Of a DNA stretch of 64,000 nucleotides, positions 6,711-15,329 are shown one piece after another. Source of the stretch: JAZUCL01 sp045639125 (GTDB taxonomy: Bacteria > Bacillota > Clostridia > Oscillospirales > QAMX01). The stretch is taken from assembly GCA_045639125.1 (NCBI GenBank), contig JAZUCL010000021.1:1-64000 (forward strand), given 5' to 3'. The number at the start of each line of letters is the position of its first letter. The stretch's first letter is position 1. Below the pieces are notes generated by a model that searched no databases, was not told the origin of the DNA, and saw nothing but the letters and a program-made list of their open reading frames with translations. A program made the position numbers and the translations under genes.

Positions 6711-9017
6711 ATGGATTACAGTTTGAAAGAAGTTGCAGGCAGAATCAAAGGCCTTCGCGAAGCAAAAGGTTATACACAAGAAACACTTGCAAAACTTTGT
6801 GGTGTATCAGTTGAAGATTACAAAGTTTTGGAGATGGGCGAAACAGATTTCAGTTTCACATTCATCTATAAGTGTGCAAAAGCGTGCGGTGTTGAAGTTG
6901 TTGATTTGCTTGAAGGAACAAGCACGACCCTTACCTCCTTTGCTATCACAAGAAAAGGCGAAGGTCTTAAAATCGTAAAGAAGCACGGTGTAGAATATAA
7001 TAACCTTGCTCCTAAATTCAAGGAAAAACTTGCAGAACCTTTCCTCGTTAAATTCCCGTATCTTGAAGAAGAACAGAACGCTCCTATTCAACTAAACTCA
7101 CATAACGGTCAGGAGTTTGACGTTATTGTTAAAGGTTCACTTAAAGTTCAGGTTGGAAACCATGTAGATGTTCTTAACGAAGGTGATTCCATTTTCTACA
7201 ACAGCATTATTCCTCACGGAATGGTTGCAGTAAGCGAAGATGGTTGTGAATTTCATGCGGTTGTATTAAATCCGCAGAACGGAACAGTAAATGAAGAATA
7301 TCCTGAAGCACCGATGATTGCGGAAAAAGTTGCTGCCAAAAAGGAAAAGGCAAAAACAGTTGCAGACAAATATATCGAATCTTCTTATGATGAAAATGGT
7401 GTGTTTAGCGGCATTAAATTTAAAAATGCTGATACATTCAACTTTGCATTTGACTGTGTTGATGCAATCGCTGAAAAGAATCCAGACAAACTCGCAATGA
7501 TGTGGGTGGCAAATGATAAGACAGACAGACGCTTCACTTTTGGCGATATGAAAAAGTATTCTGCAAAAACTGCAAACTATTTTGAATCTCTTGGAATCAA
7601 AAAAGGTGATACAGTAATGCTCGTATTAAAAAGGCATTTTCAGTTCTGGTTCTGTATGCTTGCACTTCATAAAATTGGTGCTATTGCAATCCCTGCAACC
7701 AATCAACTTGTAGAACATGACTTTGACTACAGATATAAAGCAGCAAAAGTAAAGGCTGTTGTATGTACTGCAGATGGTGTGGTTTCGAATGAAGCAGAAA
7801 AAGCAGCATCAAATTATCCAGGTATGGTTAAGGTTTTGGTTGGTGGCAATAAAGAAGGTTGGCACGATTTTAATGTTGAAATGGAACGTTTCAGCACACA
7901 TTATAACCGCACAGAAAATACTCCTTGCGGAAATGCCCCTATGCTTATGCTGTTTACATCAGGTACAACAGGATATCCAAGAATTGCAACACATTCTTAT
8001 AAATATGCACTCGGTCATTATCCAACCGCTAAACACTGGCATAATGTAAATCCTGACGGACTTCACTTCACAATCTCCGATACAGGTTGGGGTAAAGCAC
8101 TTTGGGGTAAACTATATGGACAATGGCTTTGTGAAGCGGCAACATTTACTTACGACTTTGACAGATTCCATTCAGAAGACATCTTACCGATGTTTGCTAA
8201 ATACAACATCACAACATTCTGTGCACCGCCTACAATGTACCGTTTCTTCATTAAAGAGGATTTGTCAAAATATGACCTTTCTTCTATTGAGTATGCAACA
8301 ACTGCAGGCGAAGCATTAAATCCTGAAGTATTTAATCAATTCAAGAAAGCAACAGGACTTACAATTATGGAAGGTTTCGGTCAAACGGAAACAACACTTT
8401 CAATTGCAAACTTTGTAGGCTCCACACCTAAAATTGGTTCAATGGGAAAACCGAGTCCGCTTTATGATGTAGTTGTTCTCGACCCTGACGGAAATGAGTG
8501 TAAAACAGGTGATACAGGTGAAATCTGTATTAGGGTTAAAGATGAAGTTCCTTGCGGTCTATTTATTGGCTATTACCTTGATGAAGAAAAGACAAATGAA
8601 GTATGGCATGACGGATATTATCATACAGGAGATCAGGCGACAATGGACGAAGACGGATACCTTTGGTATGTCGGCAGAATTGACGATGTTATCAAATCGT
8701 CTGGTTATCGCATAGGACCTTTCGAAATCGAAAGTGTTATCATGGAACTTCCTTATGTTCTTGAATGTGCAATTACACCTGTTCCCGACGAAGTGCGTGG
8801 TCAGATTGTAAAGGCTACCATTGTCCTTGTTAAAGGTAATAAAGGCACAGACGAACTCAAAAAAGAAATTCAGGAATATGTTAAAACACATACTGCTCCT
8901 TACAAATATCCGAGAATCGTTGAATTTGTGGATGAACTTCCAAAGACAATCAGTGGTAAAGTAAGACGAGTTGAAATCCGTAAAAACGATTTGGAAAAAA
9001 TGAAAAATAACCATTAA
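6711..9017 (+). CDS. HTH-cupin-acyl-CoA synthetase fusion (MACS-like)
   Basis: 768 residues in three parts. An XRE helix-turn-helix (about 8-62: RIKGLREAKGYTQETLAKLCG), a cupin barrel (about 105-190: NGQEFDVIVKGSLKVQVG, IPHG), and a full AMP-forming acyl-CoA synthetase (about 225-768). The enzyme motifs are FTSGTTGYPR (near 415), GFGQTE (near 555), YHTGD, SSGYRIGPFEIES and PKTISGKVRR with the adenylation Lys near 750. WGKALWGKLYGQW resembles medium-chain/short-chain MACS enzymes. It would make an acyl-CoA from an acid, ATP and CoA; the substrate is not readable. The upstream isoleucine T-box points to a precursor such as propionate or 2-methylbutyrate (inference). GGAGA precedes the ATG. Confidence 0.88.
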   Translation: MDYSLKEVAGRIKGLREAKGYTQETLAKLCGVSVEDYKVLEMGETDFSFTFIYKCAKACGVEVVDLLEGTSTTLTSFAITRKGEGLKIVKKHGVEYNNLAPKFKEKLAEPFLVKFPYLEEEQNAPIQLNSHNGQEFDVIVKGSLKVQVGNHVDVLNEGDSIFYNSIIPHGMVAVSEDGCEFHAVVLNPQNGTVNEEYPEAPMIAEKVAAKKEKAKTVADKYIESSYDENGVFSGIKFKNADTFNFAFDCVDAIAEKNPDKLAMMWVANDKTDRRFTFGDMKKYSAKTANYFESLGIKKGDTVMLVLKRHFQFWFCMLALHKIGAIAIPATNQLVEHDFDYRYKAAKVKAVVCTADGVVSNEAEKAASNYPGMVKVLVGGNKEGWHDFNVEMERFSTHYNRTENTPCGNAPMLMLFTSGTTGYPRIATHSYKYALGHYPTAKHWHNVNPDGLHFTISDTGWGKALWGKLYGQWLCEAATFTYDFDRFHSEDILPMFAKYNITTFCAPPTMYRFFIKEDLSKYDLSSIEYATTAGEALNPEVFNQFKKATGLTIMEGFGQTETTLSIANFVGSTPKIGSMGKPSPLYDVVVLDPDGNECKTGDTGEICIRVKDEVPCGLFIGYYLDEEKTNEVWHDGYYHTGDQATMDEDGYLWYVGRIDDVIKSSGYRIGPFEIESVIMELPYVLECAITPVPDEVRGQIVKATIVLVKGNKGTDELKKEIQEYVKTHTAPYKYPRIVEFVDELPKTISGKVRRVEIRKNDLEKMKNNH

Positions 9018-9050
9018 GAAACGTGGTGTGATATACACCCAAAAAGTTAG

Positions 9051-9095
9051 TGAACTGCACCATTTTGTACTGTATGCACAAAATGGTGCAGTTCA
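9051..9095. terminator. Long inverted repeat between convergent genes
   Basis: TGAACTGCACCATTTTGT (9051-9068) and its exact complement (9078-9095) surround a 9-base loop. It separates the convergent acyl-CoA synthetase and AraC genes. The T-tracts on both sides are poor, so it may be a weak bidirectional terminator or a miniature repeat. Confidence 0.5.
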
Positions 9096-9120
9096 TATAA
9101 ACTCTTTGAAGTTTGTTATT

Positions 9121-10026
9121 TTATGGCCTTTTTACGGAATTTTTGTAGTTGGTTGGAGTCATATTTGCGTGCTTTTTGAAAACTGTTGAAAAATAGCGAG
9201 GGTTATCAAAAGCAAGCAGATCCGAAATTTGGGTAAAGTTATATTTTTCTTCGCGTATCAATTTTTTTGCCTCACGTATTTTATTCATAAGAATATACTC
9301 TAAAATTGTATAACCGGTGGTTGTTTTGAAAATTTTTGAAAGATACGTGCGCGAATAATTTAATTGTTTGCAAATATTATCCACAGTTAACTTATTGTTT
9401 GTGTTTTCAGTAATTATTTGAATTATCTGAGAAACCAAATGATTTTCCATACTTTCTTTTGATGGGAAAATCCGCATATCGTGACTGTCTTTTTCACTGC
9501 GGATAAGCATAATCAAAAATTGCTCAAGGTATGTTTTAATCATTTGTTGTCCGCCAATAGGAGGGTTTTCTCTTAATTCCAGTTTTATATCCTCAGTTGT
9601 CATGGAGTTAAAGGTTTGTGAATATTCCTCTACAATAGTTGATATATGTTTTTTTAGTTTAGAAGGGACCATCATAGTTTTGCCTTTGAAAAAACGCATT
9701 GATTCAGAGGAACAGACAAATGAAATAACAAACACATTTGCGGATGAGTCCATATCTGTTTTAAGTGTATGGAATTCATTGGGTTTATGGAAAATGATTT
9801 CACCTTGTCTTAGGTAAAAATCCTTATTGTTTGCTCTTATCTTTACATTTCCTGCATCAACGTATACCATTTCCCAAAAATTGTGACTTTCTCCTTCATA
9901 AGAAAAGTTCTTATCAAATTCATAATAATGAATGGTAACGATTTTCGTTACGCTAATCAAGTTTGCAATTTTATGGTGTATATAATTTGATTTCATACTA
10001 AATCCCTTGTTTACAAAATTATACAT
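9121..10026 (-). CDS. AraC-family transcriptional regulator
   Basis: 301 residues, the normal length. An N-terminal cupin-type effector domain (FWEMVYVDAGNVKIRANNKDFYLRQGEIIFHKPNEFH, about 45-85) precedes a C-terminal double helix-turn-helix (about 200-298: LTVDNICKQLNYSRTYLSKIFK and FDNPRYFSTVFKKHANMTPTNYK). It diverges from the sugar-type cluster starting at 10105, the expected arrangement for a local activator responding to a carbohydrate. Translation may begin at the internal Met about 10 residues in (MKSNYIHH). Confidence 0.9.
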   Translation of the reverse strand: MYNFVNKGFSMKSNYIHHKIANLISVTKIVTIHYYEFDKNFSYEGESHNFWEMVYVDAGNVKIRANNKDFYLRQGEIIFHKPNEFHTLKTDMDSSANVFVISFVCSSESMRFFKGKTMMVPSKLKKHISTIVEEYSQTFNSMTTEDIKLELRENPPIGGQQMIKTYLEQFLIMLIRSEKDSHDMRIFPSKESMENHLVSQIIQIITENTNNKLTVDNICKQLNYSRTYLSKIFKTTTGYTILEYILMNKIREAKKLIREEKYNFTQISDLLAFDNPRYFSTVFKKHANMTPTNYKNSVKRP

Positions 10027-10104
10027 ATTGAGTAAAAAAATATATTTCTTTTTACTGTGTTTTATTGTATCATATTATAAAAGCAAAATCAAGGAGGTAA
10101 AGAT

Positions 10105-10941
10105 ATGAAAAAGGGAATAAGTATTTGGTCTTTTGCAGAAACAGATTTGAGAAAATGTATGGAACTTGCAAAAAGTGCAGGGTTTGACGGAATCGAACTT
10201 GCACTCGATGAAGATTCTAAGGTGTCAATGAAGTCAACTAAAGAAGATATTCTTGAAGTAAAGAAAATGGCAGAAGAAACAGGTCTTGAACTTTACAGCG
10301 TAGCAAGCGGTCTTTACTGGCAGTATAACTATACATCTTCTAATCCTGAAAATGTGAAATACGCAAAGGAGATCACAAAGAAACAACTTCAGGTTGCAGC
10401 GTGGCTTGGATGCGACACTATTTTGGTAGTGCCAGGTGCAGTCGAGGTTGCTTTCGACCCAGGTGAAGTAGTAGAGTACGATGTTGCTTATGAAAGAGCA
10501 TTAGAAGCACTTCGTGAATTAGCCCCCATAGCAGAGGAATTGAATGTACATATAGGCGTTGAAAACGTTTGGAACAGATTCTTGCTCTCACCTATGGAAA
10601 TGAGAGATTTTATCGATAAAGTGGGAAGCACTCACGTTGGTTCTTATTTCGATGTGGGAAATGTGTTGTATAGTGGTTATCCAGAGCATTGGATCAAGAT
10701 TCTTAACAAGAGAATAAAAAAAGTTCATTTCAAGGATTACAGACGTGCAGCAGGCGACCTTTACGGATTCGTTGATCTTTTAGCAGGAGAGATAAATTAC
10801 CCTGCCGTTATGGCTCAACTTGAAAGCGTCGGTTACGATAACTGGGTAACTGCGGAAATGCTTCCACCGTACACATATTATCCTGAAACAATTCTTTACA
10901 ACACATCAAATTCAATGGACAAAATTTTAGGGAGGAAATAA
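10105..10941 (+). CDS. Sugar phosphate isomerase/epimerase (xylose isomerase-like TIM barrel)
   Basis: 278 residues. MKKGISIWSFAETDLRKCMELAKSAGFDGIEL opens a TIM barrel of the AP-endonuclease 2/sugar isomerase family. Metal-binding positions are visible in HIGVENVWNRFLLSP (Glu), GSYFDVGNVL (Asp), KVHFKDYR (His) and VTAEML (Glu). It resembles L-xylulose-5-phosphate 3-epimerase-type and ketose 3-epimerase-type enzymes; the substrate cannot be fixed. AAGGAGGT precedes the ATG. It lies 3 bases before a Gfo/Idh/MocA oxidoreductase, a common pairing in inositol, ulosonate and rare-sugar catabolism. Confidence 0.85.
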   Translation: MKKGISIWSFAETDLRKCMELAKSAGFDGIELALDEDSKVSMKSTKEDILEVKKMAEETGLELYSVASGLYWQYNYTSSNPENVKYAKEITKKQLQVAAWLGCDTILVVPGAVEVAFDPGEVVEYDVAYERALEALRELAPIAEELNVHIGVENVWNRFLLSPMEMRDFIDKVGSTHVGSYFDVGNVLYSGYPEHWIKILNKRIKKVHFKDYRRAAGDLYGFVDLLAGEINYPAVMAQLESVGYDNWVTAEMLPPYTYYPETILYNTSNSMDKILGRK

Positions 10942-10944
10942 AAA

Positions 10945-11925
10945 ATGATAAAAGTAGGATTAATCGGTTGCGGCTTTATGGGAACAATGCACGCAAATTG
11001 CTATAAGAATATCGAGGGTGTAGAACTTGTTGCCCTTGCCGACATAAGAAAAGAATGTGCCGAAAAACTCAGCGAGGGAACCAATGCTGTAATTTACGGC
11101 GACGGAAAAGATTTAATCAATAATGCAGATGTAGATATTATCGATATCTGCTTGCCAACCTACCTCCACAGCGAATATGCAATAGCGGCTATGGACAAGG
11201 TAAAATATGTTTTCGTAGAAAAGCCCGTGGCACTCACAAAAGAGCAGGGCGAAGCAATGATTAAAAAAGCACAGGAAACAGGAGCAAATGTTCAAGTAGG
11301 CCAGGTTATCCGTTTCTGGGATGAATACGTTGAACTTGCAAAAATCATAAAGGCAGGTACTTACGGAAAGGTTATCAATGCAAACTTCAGAAGAATCAGT
11401 CCGATTCCAACATGGGGTTGGGAAGACTGGCTTCTTAAGAACGAACTTTCAGGCGGTGCCGCACAGGATTTACATATTCACGATGTTGACTATGTATTAT
11501 CACAGTTTGGCACACCAAGTGTAGTTAAAACTGTGAAAAATAAGATGGGCGAAAAATCTTCTTATATCAATTCGCTTTTTGAGTATGATGATTTCGTTGT
11601 AAGTGTTGAGGGTACATGGGCACTTCCAGGTACACATCCTTTTGAAGCAACTTTCAGAGTTGTTTTTGAAAATGGCGTTGTTGAGAATGCAAACGGCAAG
11701 TTTATGCTCTATACCGACAGTGAGGCAAAGGAAATAGTAATCGAAAAGAAAGAAGGCCTTGGTGACGGCTTTGATGGAGGCAACATATCTGATCTTGGCG
11801 GATACTACAACGAACTTGTATATTTCACAGATTGTGCTAAGAATGGAAAAGCAGTTGAAAAGGCTACAGTTAAAGATGGCGTAGAATCTTTAGCCTTTGT
11901 TTTGGAAGAAATTAAGAATTCTTAG
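10945..11925 (+). CDS. Gfo/Idh/MocA family NAD(P)-dependent oxidoreductase
   Basis: 326 residues. An N-terminal Rossmann fold has GLIGCGFMGTMHANCY, the family motif VEKPVAL near residue 93, and a C-terminal alpha/beta substrate domain with GGAAQDLHIHDVDYVL, in which the His/Asp pair is the usual catalytic site. It probably oxidises a cyclic polyol or sugar derivative with NAD(P). Translation is probably coupled to the isomerase gene (GGGAGG lies within the end of that gene). The substrate is unknown. Confidence 0.9.
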   Translation: MIKVGLIGCGFMGTMHANCYKNIEGVELVALADIRKECAEKLSEGTNAVIYGDGKDLINNADVDIIDICLPTYLHSEYAIAAMDKVKYVFVEKPVALTKEQGEAMIKKAQETGANVQVGQVIRFWDEYVELAKIIKAGTYGKVINANFRRISPIPTWGWEDWLLKNELSGGAAQDLHIHDVDYVLSQFGTPSVVKTVKNKMGEKSSYINSLFEYDDFVVSVEGTWALPGTHPFEATFRVVFENGVVENANGKFMLYTDSEAKEIVIEKKEGLGDGFDGGNISDLGGYYNELVYFTDCAKNGKAVEKATVKDGVESLAFVLEEIKNS

Positions 11926-11927
11926 AG

Positions 11928-12180
11928 TTGGAATGTAGGTTGCGGTAATATTTTCAATGCATGCAACAAGTGCGCATCATTTGAAAATGTAGAAATTGTC
12001 GGCGTGTGAGATATTAAAAAGACAGATTCTTTCATATCCGACAAGGCGTCAAAAGAATATAACTGCAAGGCATATTACGACTATTAAGAGTTAACCAATT
12101 CTTTCATATATTATATTCTGTATATCAGCAACAAGGGTGTGTAAGGGTTGGGTATGCATAAGAATATGTTCAAGGAAGAA
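11928..12180 (+). pseudogene. Remnant of a second Gfo/Idh/MocA oxidoreductase gene
   Basis: Conceptual translation from 11935 gives VGCGNIFNACNKCASFENV then EIVGV-stop-DIKK and DKASKEYNCKAYYDY-stop-ELTNSF. This is recognisably the Rossmann N-terminus of a Gfo/Idh/MocA protein. A one-base deletion just before (VGI/VGCGN) and in-frame TGA and TAA codons kill it. The C-terminal domain is missing. It follows directly on the intact paralogue, so it looks like a decayed third gene of the same operon. Confidence 0.7.
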
Positions 12181-12197
12181 AGAAGGATTTACCAACA

Positions 12198-13223
12198 ATG
12201 AAAAAAGTTAAATTTGGTGTTTTTGCGGATTTACATGTTGATATTATTCACGATGCAACTGAAAGACTCGAAAGTTTTTTGAATGTATGTCGTAAAGAAA
12301 ATGTGGATTTTATAATTCAGTTGGGTGATTTTTGTTACCGTGACGAAAATAGAAAGGTGGTATGTCAGCCGGAAAAAATGCCACCTAACATTAAACTCGC
12401 ATTGACTATTACTACAAAGGCTGATAAACACGCAATTGTAAATATGTTCAACAGTTTCGAAAAGCCTTCATATCACGTTCTTGGCAACCATGAATGCGAT
12501 GTTTGCTCCAAAGAGGAAACTCTTGAGTTTTTAGGAATGAAAAATGGTTCTTGGTATTCATTTGATATGAACGGGTTCCATTTTATTGTGCTGGACAACA
12601 GTTATTATATGAAGGACGGAAAATATATTGCTTTTTCAAACGGCAACTACTTTGATGAATCCTATCACAAACCGAAGGTTCTTCCTTATATGCCACCAGA
12701 AGAACTCCAGTGGTTAAAAAATGACCTTGCAAATGCAGCATACCCGTCAATTTTATTTTCTCATCAGGGACTGGGAGCCGGTAATGCATGGTCTGTTCTT
12801 AACAACGAGGAGATAAGAGAAGTTTTAATAAATGCACCTAAAGGTGTTCTTGCGTCATTCAACGGTCATGAACATTGGGATTTTCAAGTTCAGCAGGAAG
12901 GTATATGGTACATAAGCCTTAATAGTATGTCCTGTCTGTGGATGGATGCAGATTTCGTTGTAGAAAATGTTTACGGCGAGGAAATTGATAAGGATTATCC
13001 CAATATTAAATATACCGCACCTTACGAAAAACCCAATTTTGCAATTGTTACAGTTTCACAAGAGGGTATTGATATTAAAGGAACTCCCAACGAGTACCAC
13101 GGCCCTACTCCGGAAGAAAGAGGATTTTACGAAGAAAAATCCTGGTGGAATGACCACAAAAGTGCAGACAGACCTTTGCATACTCCCGACATTGCAGATA
13201 GATTCCTACCTTTTAAGAAATAG
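12198..13223 (+). CDS. Calcineurin-like metallophosphoesterase
   Basis: 341 residues with the complete dinuclear metal set in order: FADLHVD, IQLGDFCYR, VLGNHECD, LFSHQG and FNGHEHWD. There is no signal peptide, so it is probably cytoplasmic. The family hydrolyses phosphomono- or diesters. The neighbourhood (isomerase, dehydrogenase, SGNH hydrolase) suggests a sugar phosphate or glycerophosphodiester substrate, but this is inference. It is separated from the oxidoreductase by the dead gene and probably belongs to the same transcript. Confidence 0.9.
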   Translation: MKKVKFGVFADLHVDIIHDATERLESFLNVCRKENVDFIIQLGDFCYRDENRKVVCQPEKMPPNIKLALTITTKADKHAIVNMFNSFEKPSYHVLGNHECDVCSKEETLEFLGMKNGSWYSFDMNGFHFIVLDNSYYMKDGKYIAFSNGNYFDESYHKPKVLPYMPPEELQWLKNDLANAAYPSILFSHQGLGAGNAWSVLNNEEIREVLINAPKGVLASFNGHEHWDFQVQQEGIWYISLNSMSCLWMDADFVVENVYGEEIDKDYPNIKYTAPYEKPNFAIVTVSQEGIDIKGTPNEYHGPTPEERGFYEEKSWWNDHKSADRPLHTPDIADRFLPFKK

Positions 13224-13351
13224 AACTATAAACAGTTATGCGGCCTTATAAACATAATTGTTCTCCTAAATTGATACGGGCCTAGTGCGGTTGCAAGGCA
13301 ACTGCGGCAATATAAATCTCTTGCGAGATTTTCTATATATCTTAAAAGATT

Positions 13352-13397
13352 CGATATGTTTTTCGGGCAATTTACGAATTGCCCGAAAAACATATCG
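13352..13397 (+). terminator. Strong hairpin after the metallophosphoesterase gene
   Basis: A 21-bp perfect stem with a TACG loop, arms at 13352-13372 and 13377-13397. The T-tract after it is short. The rest of the 13224-13515 gap contains only three CATATCG repeats (see findings) and no gene. Confidence 0.65.
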
Positions 13398-13515
13398 ATT
13401 TTACTATAACAAACATATCGTGTAATTGAAGATTGCATATCGACAAAAATTTTGTCCCTAACTTGACAAAATAATAGAAAGAGATCAAACATCGTTGAAA
13501 GCAAGGAGTAATATT

Positions 13516-14529
13516 ATGAAATTAAGTTTTGATCAAATAAAAGAAATTACAACAGGAGCGGTACAGGCTCAAGAAGAAAATGCTATGCTCTTGTTGAAAA
13601 GGTTTACACAGGAACAGGAAGATCTGTACAAAGCAACAAATCAGGATTTTTATGTTAATACTTTTTCTACTGCAGGAATCAAATTATTGTTTAGAACAGA
13701 TAGCAAAAGTTTATTTCTTAAGTTTAAAACAATGAGTGCGTCTTCGCGACAGTACTTTTCTGTTGATGTTTTTGTCAATGATTGTCCTATAGGTTATATT
13801 GATAATTTCTCTAATACAGAGTTGGCACAGGATTACACAAAACAGGAGTTTTTGTTGGGTGAATTTTCTAAAAAATTTGAACTGGGTGATGGTGAAAAAA
13901 CAGTGCGTGTCCATTTACCTTGGTCGGTTAAAATGTTAATTGAAGAAGTTTCTGTTGATGACAATTCATTTATTGAAGGAATAAAACCTAAGAAGAAATT
14001 GTTGGCATATGGCGATTCAATAACGCAAGGGTACGATGCATTACGCCCGTCTAACCGATATGTTGCAAAGCTTGCTGACAGGCTTGGGGCGGAAGAATTT
14101 AACAAAGCAATAGGAGGAGAAAGATTTTTTCCGGAGCTTGCAGAATTGAAAGACACATTTGTTCCAGATTACATAACTGTAGCCTATGGCACAAATGATT
14201 GGAGTTGTATAGACAAAGAAACTTTCAAATGCAAATGTAAAGCATTTTATACAAATCTATCACAAAATTATCCGGACTCGAAAATATTTGCAATTACGCC
14301 TATTTGGAGAAAAGATATGATCGAATATAGAGAATTCGGAGATTTTAGAAAAGTTGAGCAGTACATAAGAAATGCAGTAATGGATATTGAAAATATTACA
14401 GTGATTTCAGGTTTTGATTTTGTTCCTAAAGATGAAAAATATTTTGCTGATTTAAGACTCCATCCAAATGATGTAGGCTTTGAATGTTATGAAACAAATT
14501 TATACGATAAAATCAAAAAATATATTTAG
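13516..14529 (+). CDS. SGNH/GDSL hydrolase (carbohydrate esterase-like)
   Basis: 337 residues. The N-terminal 150 residues look like a beta-sandwich (LLFRTDSKSLFLKFKTMSASS, FVNDCPIGYID). The C-terminal SGNH domain has block I LAYGDSITQG with the nucleophile Ser, block III VAYGTNDWSC and block V LRLHPND with the Asp/His pair. This two-domain layout matches CE2-like acetyl-esterases, so deacetylation of a sugar or polysaccharide is plausible. There is no signal peptide. I chose the ATG at 13516 because AAGGAG lies 7 bases upstream; a 7-residue longer form exists. Confidence 0.85.
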   Translation: MKLSFDQIKEITTGAVQAQEENAMLLLKRFTQEQEDLYKATNQDFYVNTFSTAGIKLLFRTDSKSLFLKFKTMSASSRQYFSVDVFVNDCPIGYIDNFSNTELAQDYTKQEFLLGEFSKKFELGDGEKTVRVHLPWSVKMLIEEVSVDDNSFIEGIKPKKKLLAYGDSITQGYDALRPSNRYVAKLADRLGAEEFNKAIGGERFFPELAELKDTFVPDYITVAYGTNDWSCIDKETFKCKCKAFYTNLSQNYPDSKIFAITPIWRKDMIEYREFGDFRKVEQYIRNAVMDIENITVISGFDFVPKDEKYFADLRLHPNDVGFECYETNLYDKIKKYI

Positions 14530-14679
14530 GTTTTAGTTACAATCTAATATGAACAACTATCGACAAAGATTGGCATCTGGAATATACAGTTTATGATAAG
14601 TGAAGTCAAAAAAGTCGGAAAAAGAGAGAAAAATGTTAAATAAAACAGTAATATAGCCAAAGTGTTTTTTGGGGAGAAA

Positions 14680-14841
14680 ATGCTGATAAATACATCAGAA
14701 TTTGTACTGAATGAATTGAAGATAACTCCCGAATGAGGACTTATAGTGGCTTCCGAATATTCCAATGCAGGTGGTATTTTAGATGCAGAGAGCGAATTAA
14801 AGGCCTTACTGTAAGAAGTAAAACACATTTGCGGAGAATAA
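14680..14841 (+). pseudogene. Degenerate coding relic, family uncertain
   Basis: One frame reads like a protein tail (SEFVLNELKITPE-stop-GLIVASEYSNAGGILDA...) but carries internal TGA and TAA codons. The segment with AGGIL followed by a small-residue stretch faintly resembles the C-terminal end of ROK-family sugar kinases. The remainder of the 14530-14939 gap shows no gene. Confidence 0.3.
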
Positions 14842-14939
14842 GCATAAAATTAACTGCAAAATGTTGACTTTTAAATTGTGATGTGGTACAATCTCTATTA
14901 TGTTATGGGGGTTGTATTCACATCAAATTTATTGTATAT

Positions 14940-15021
14940 GCGGATATGGCGGAATTGGCAGACGCGCATGGTTCTGCTCGCGTCATATCGGTGAAAAGTG
15001 ATTGAATTCGGTTTATCCGTT
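14940..15021 (+). pseudogene. Degenerate tRNA-Leu gene
   Basis: The first 37 bases closely match the intact tRNA-Leu at 15104 (36 of 37 from position 6 on; D arm GGCGGAATTGGCAGACGCGCATGG), then the sequence departs inside the anticodon loop. The acceptor ends still pair (GCGGATA with TATCCGT, one G-T), but no anticodon 3' strand, variable arm or proper T arm forms, and there is no CCA. It is best read as a decayed tandem copy. Confidence 0.6.
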
Positions 15022-15103
15022 TTCATATATGAGGATTAAGCGGTTTTGCTCCTCCTCGGGGTTACCTCTCCCGTGTAAAAATTATGAGGTTATAATTTAA
15101 TAT

Positions 15104-15190
15104 GCAGGTATGGCGGAATTGGCAGACGCGCATGGTTCAGGTCCATGTGAAAGCAATTTCATGCAGGTTCAAGTCCTGTTACCTGCACCA
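15104..15190 (+). tRNA. tRNA-Leu (anticodon CAG)
   Basis: Acceptor GCAGGTA/TACCTGC, discriminator A and an encoded CCA. The anticodon arm CATGG-TTCAGGT-CCATG gives CAG, reading CUG. There is a class II variable arm and the T arm GCAGG-TTCAAGT-CCTGT. All helices pair. Confidence 0.95.
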
Positions 15191-15198
15191 AAGCATTC

Positions 15199-15238
15199 AA
15201 ACCCGAACCTTTTACCAATCGGTGAAACGTTCGGGTTT
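15199..15238 (+). terminator. Terminator of the tRNA-Leu unit
   Basis: AAACCCGAAC pairs with GTTCGGGTTT, followed by a T-rich stretch, 8 bases after the tRNA CCA. Confidence 0.75.
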
Positions 15239-15273
15239 GTTGTTTATTTTAACAGCTAAATTAAGTTAGTTAT

Positions 15274-15311
15274 AAAGCCATAGCGGAGGAATATTCCTCT
15301 GCTATGGCTTT
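15274..15311 (-). terminator. Terminator of the membrane protein gene
   Basis: AAAGCCATAGC and GCTATGGCTTT enclose a second paired segment (GAGGAATATTCCTC), giving a near-continuous 18-bp stem just downstream of the minus-strand gene at 15330. Confidence 0.7.
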
Positions 15312-15329
15312 ATATATATATATATTATG

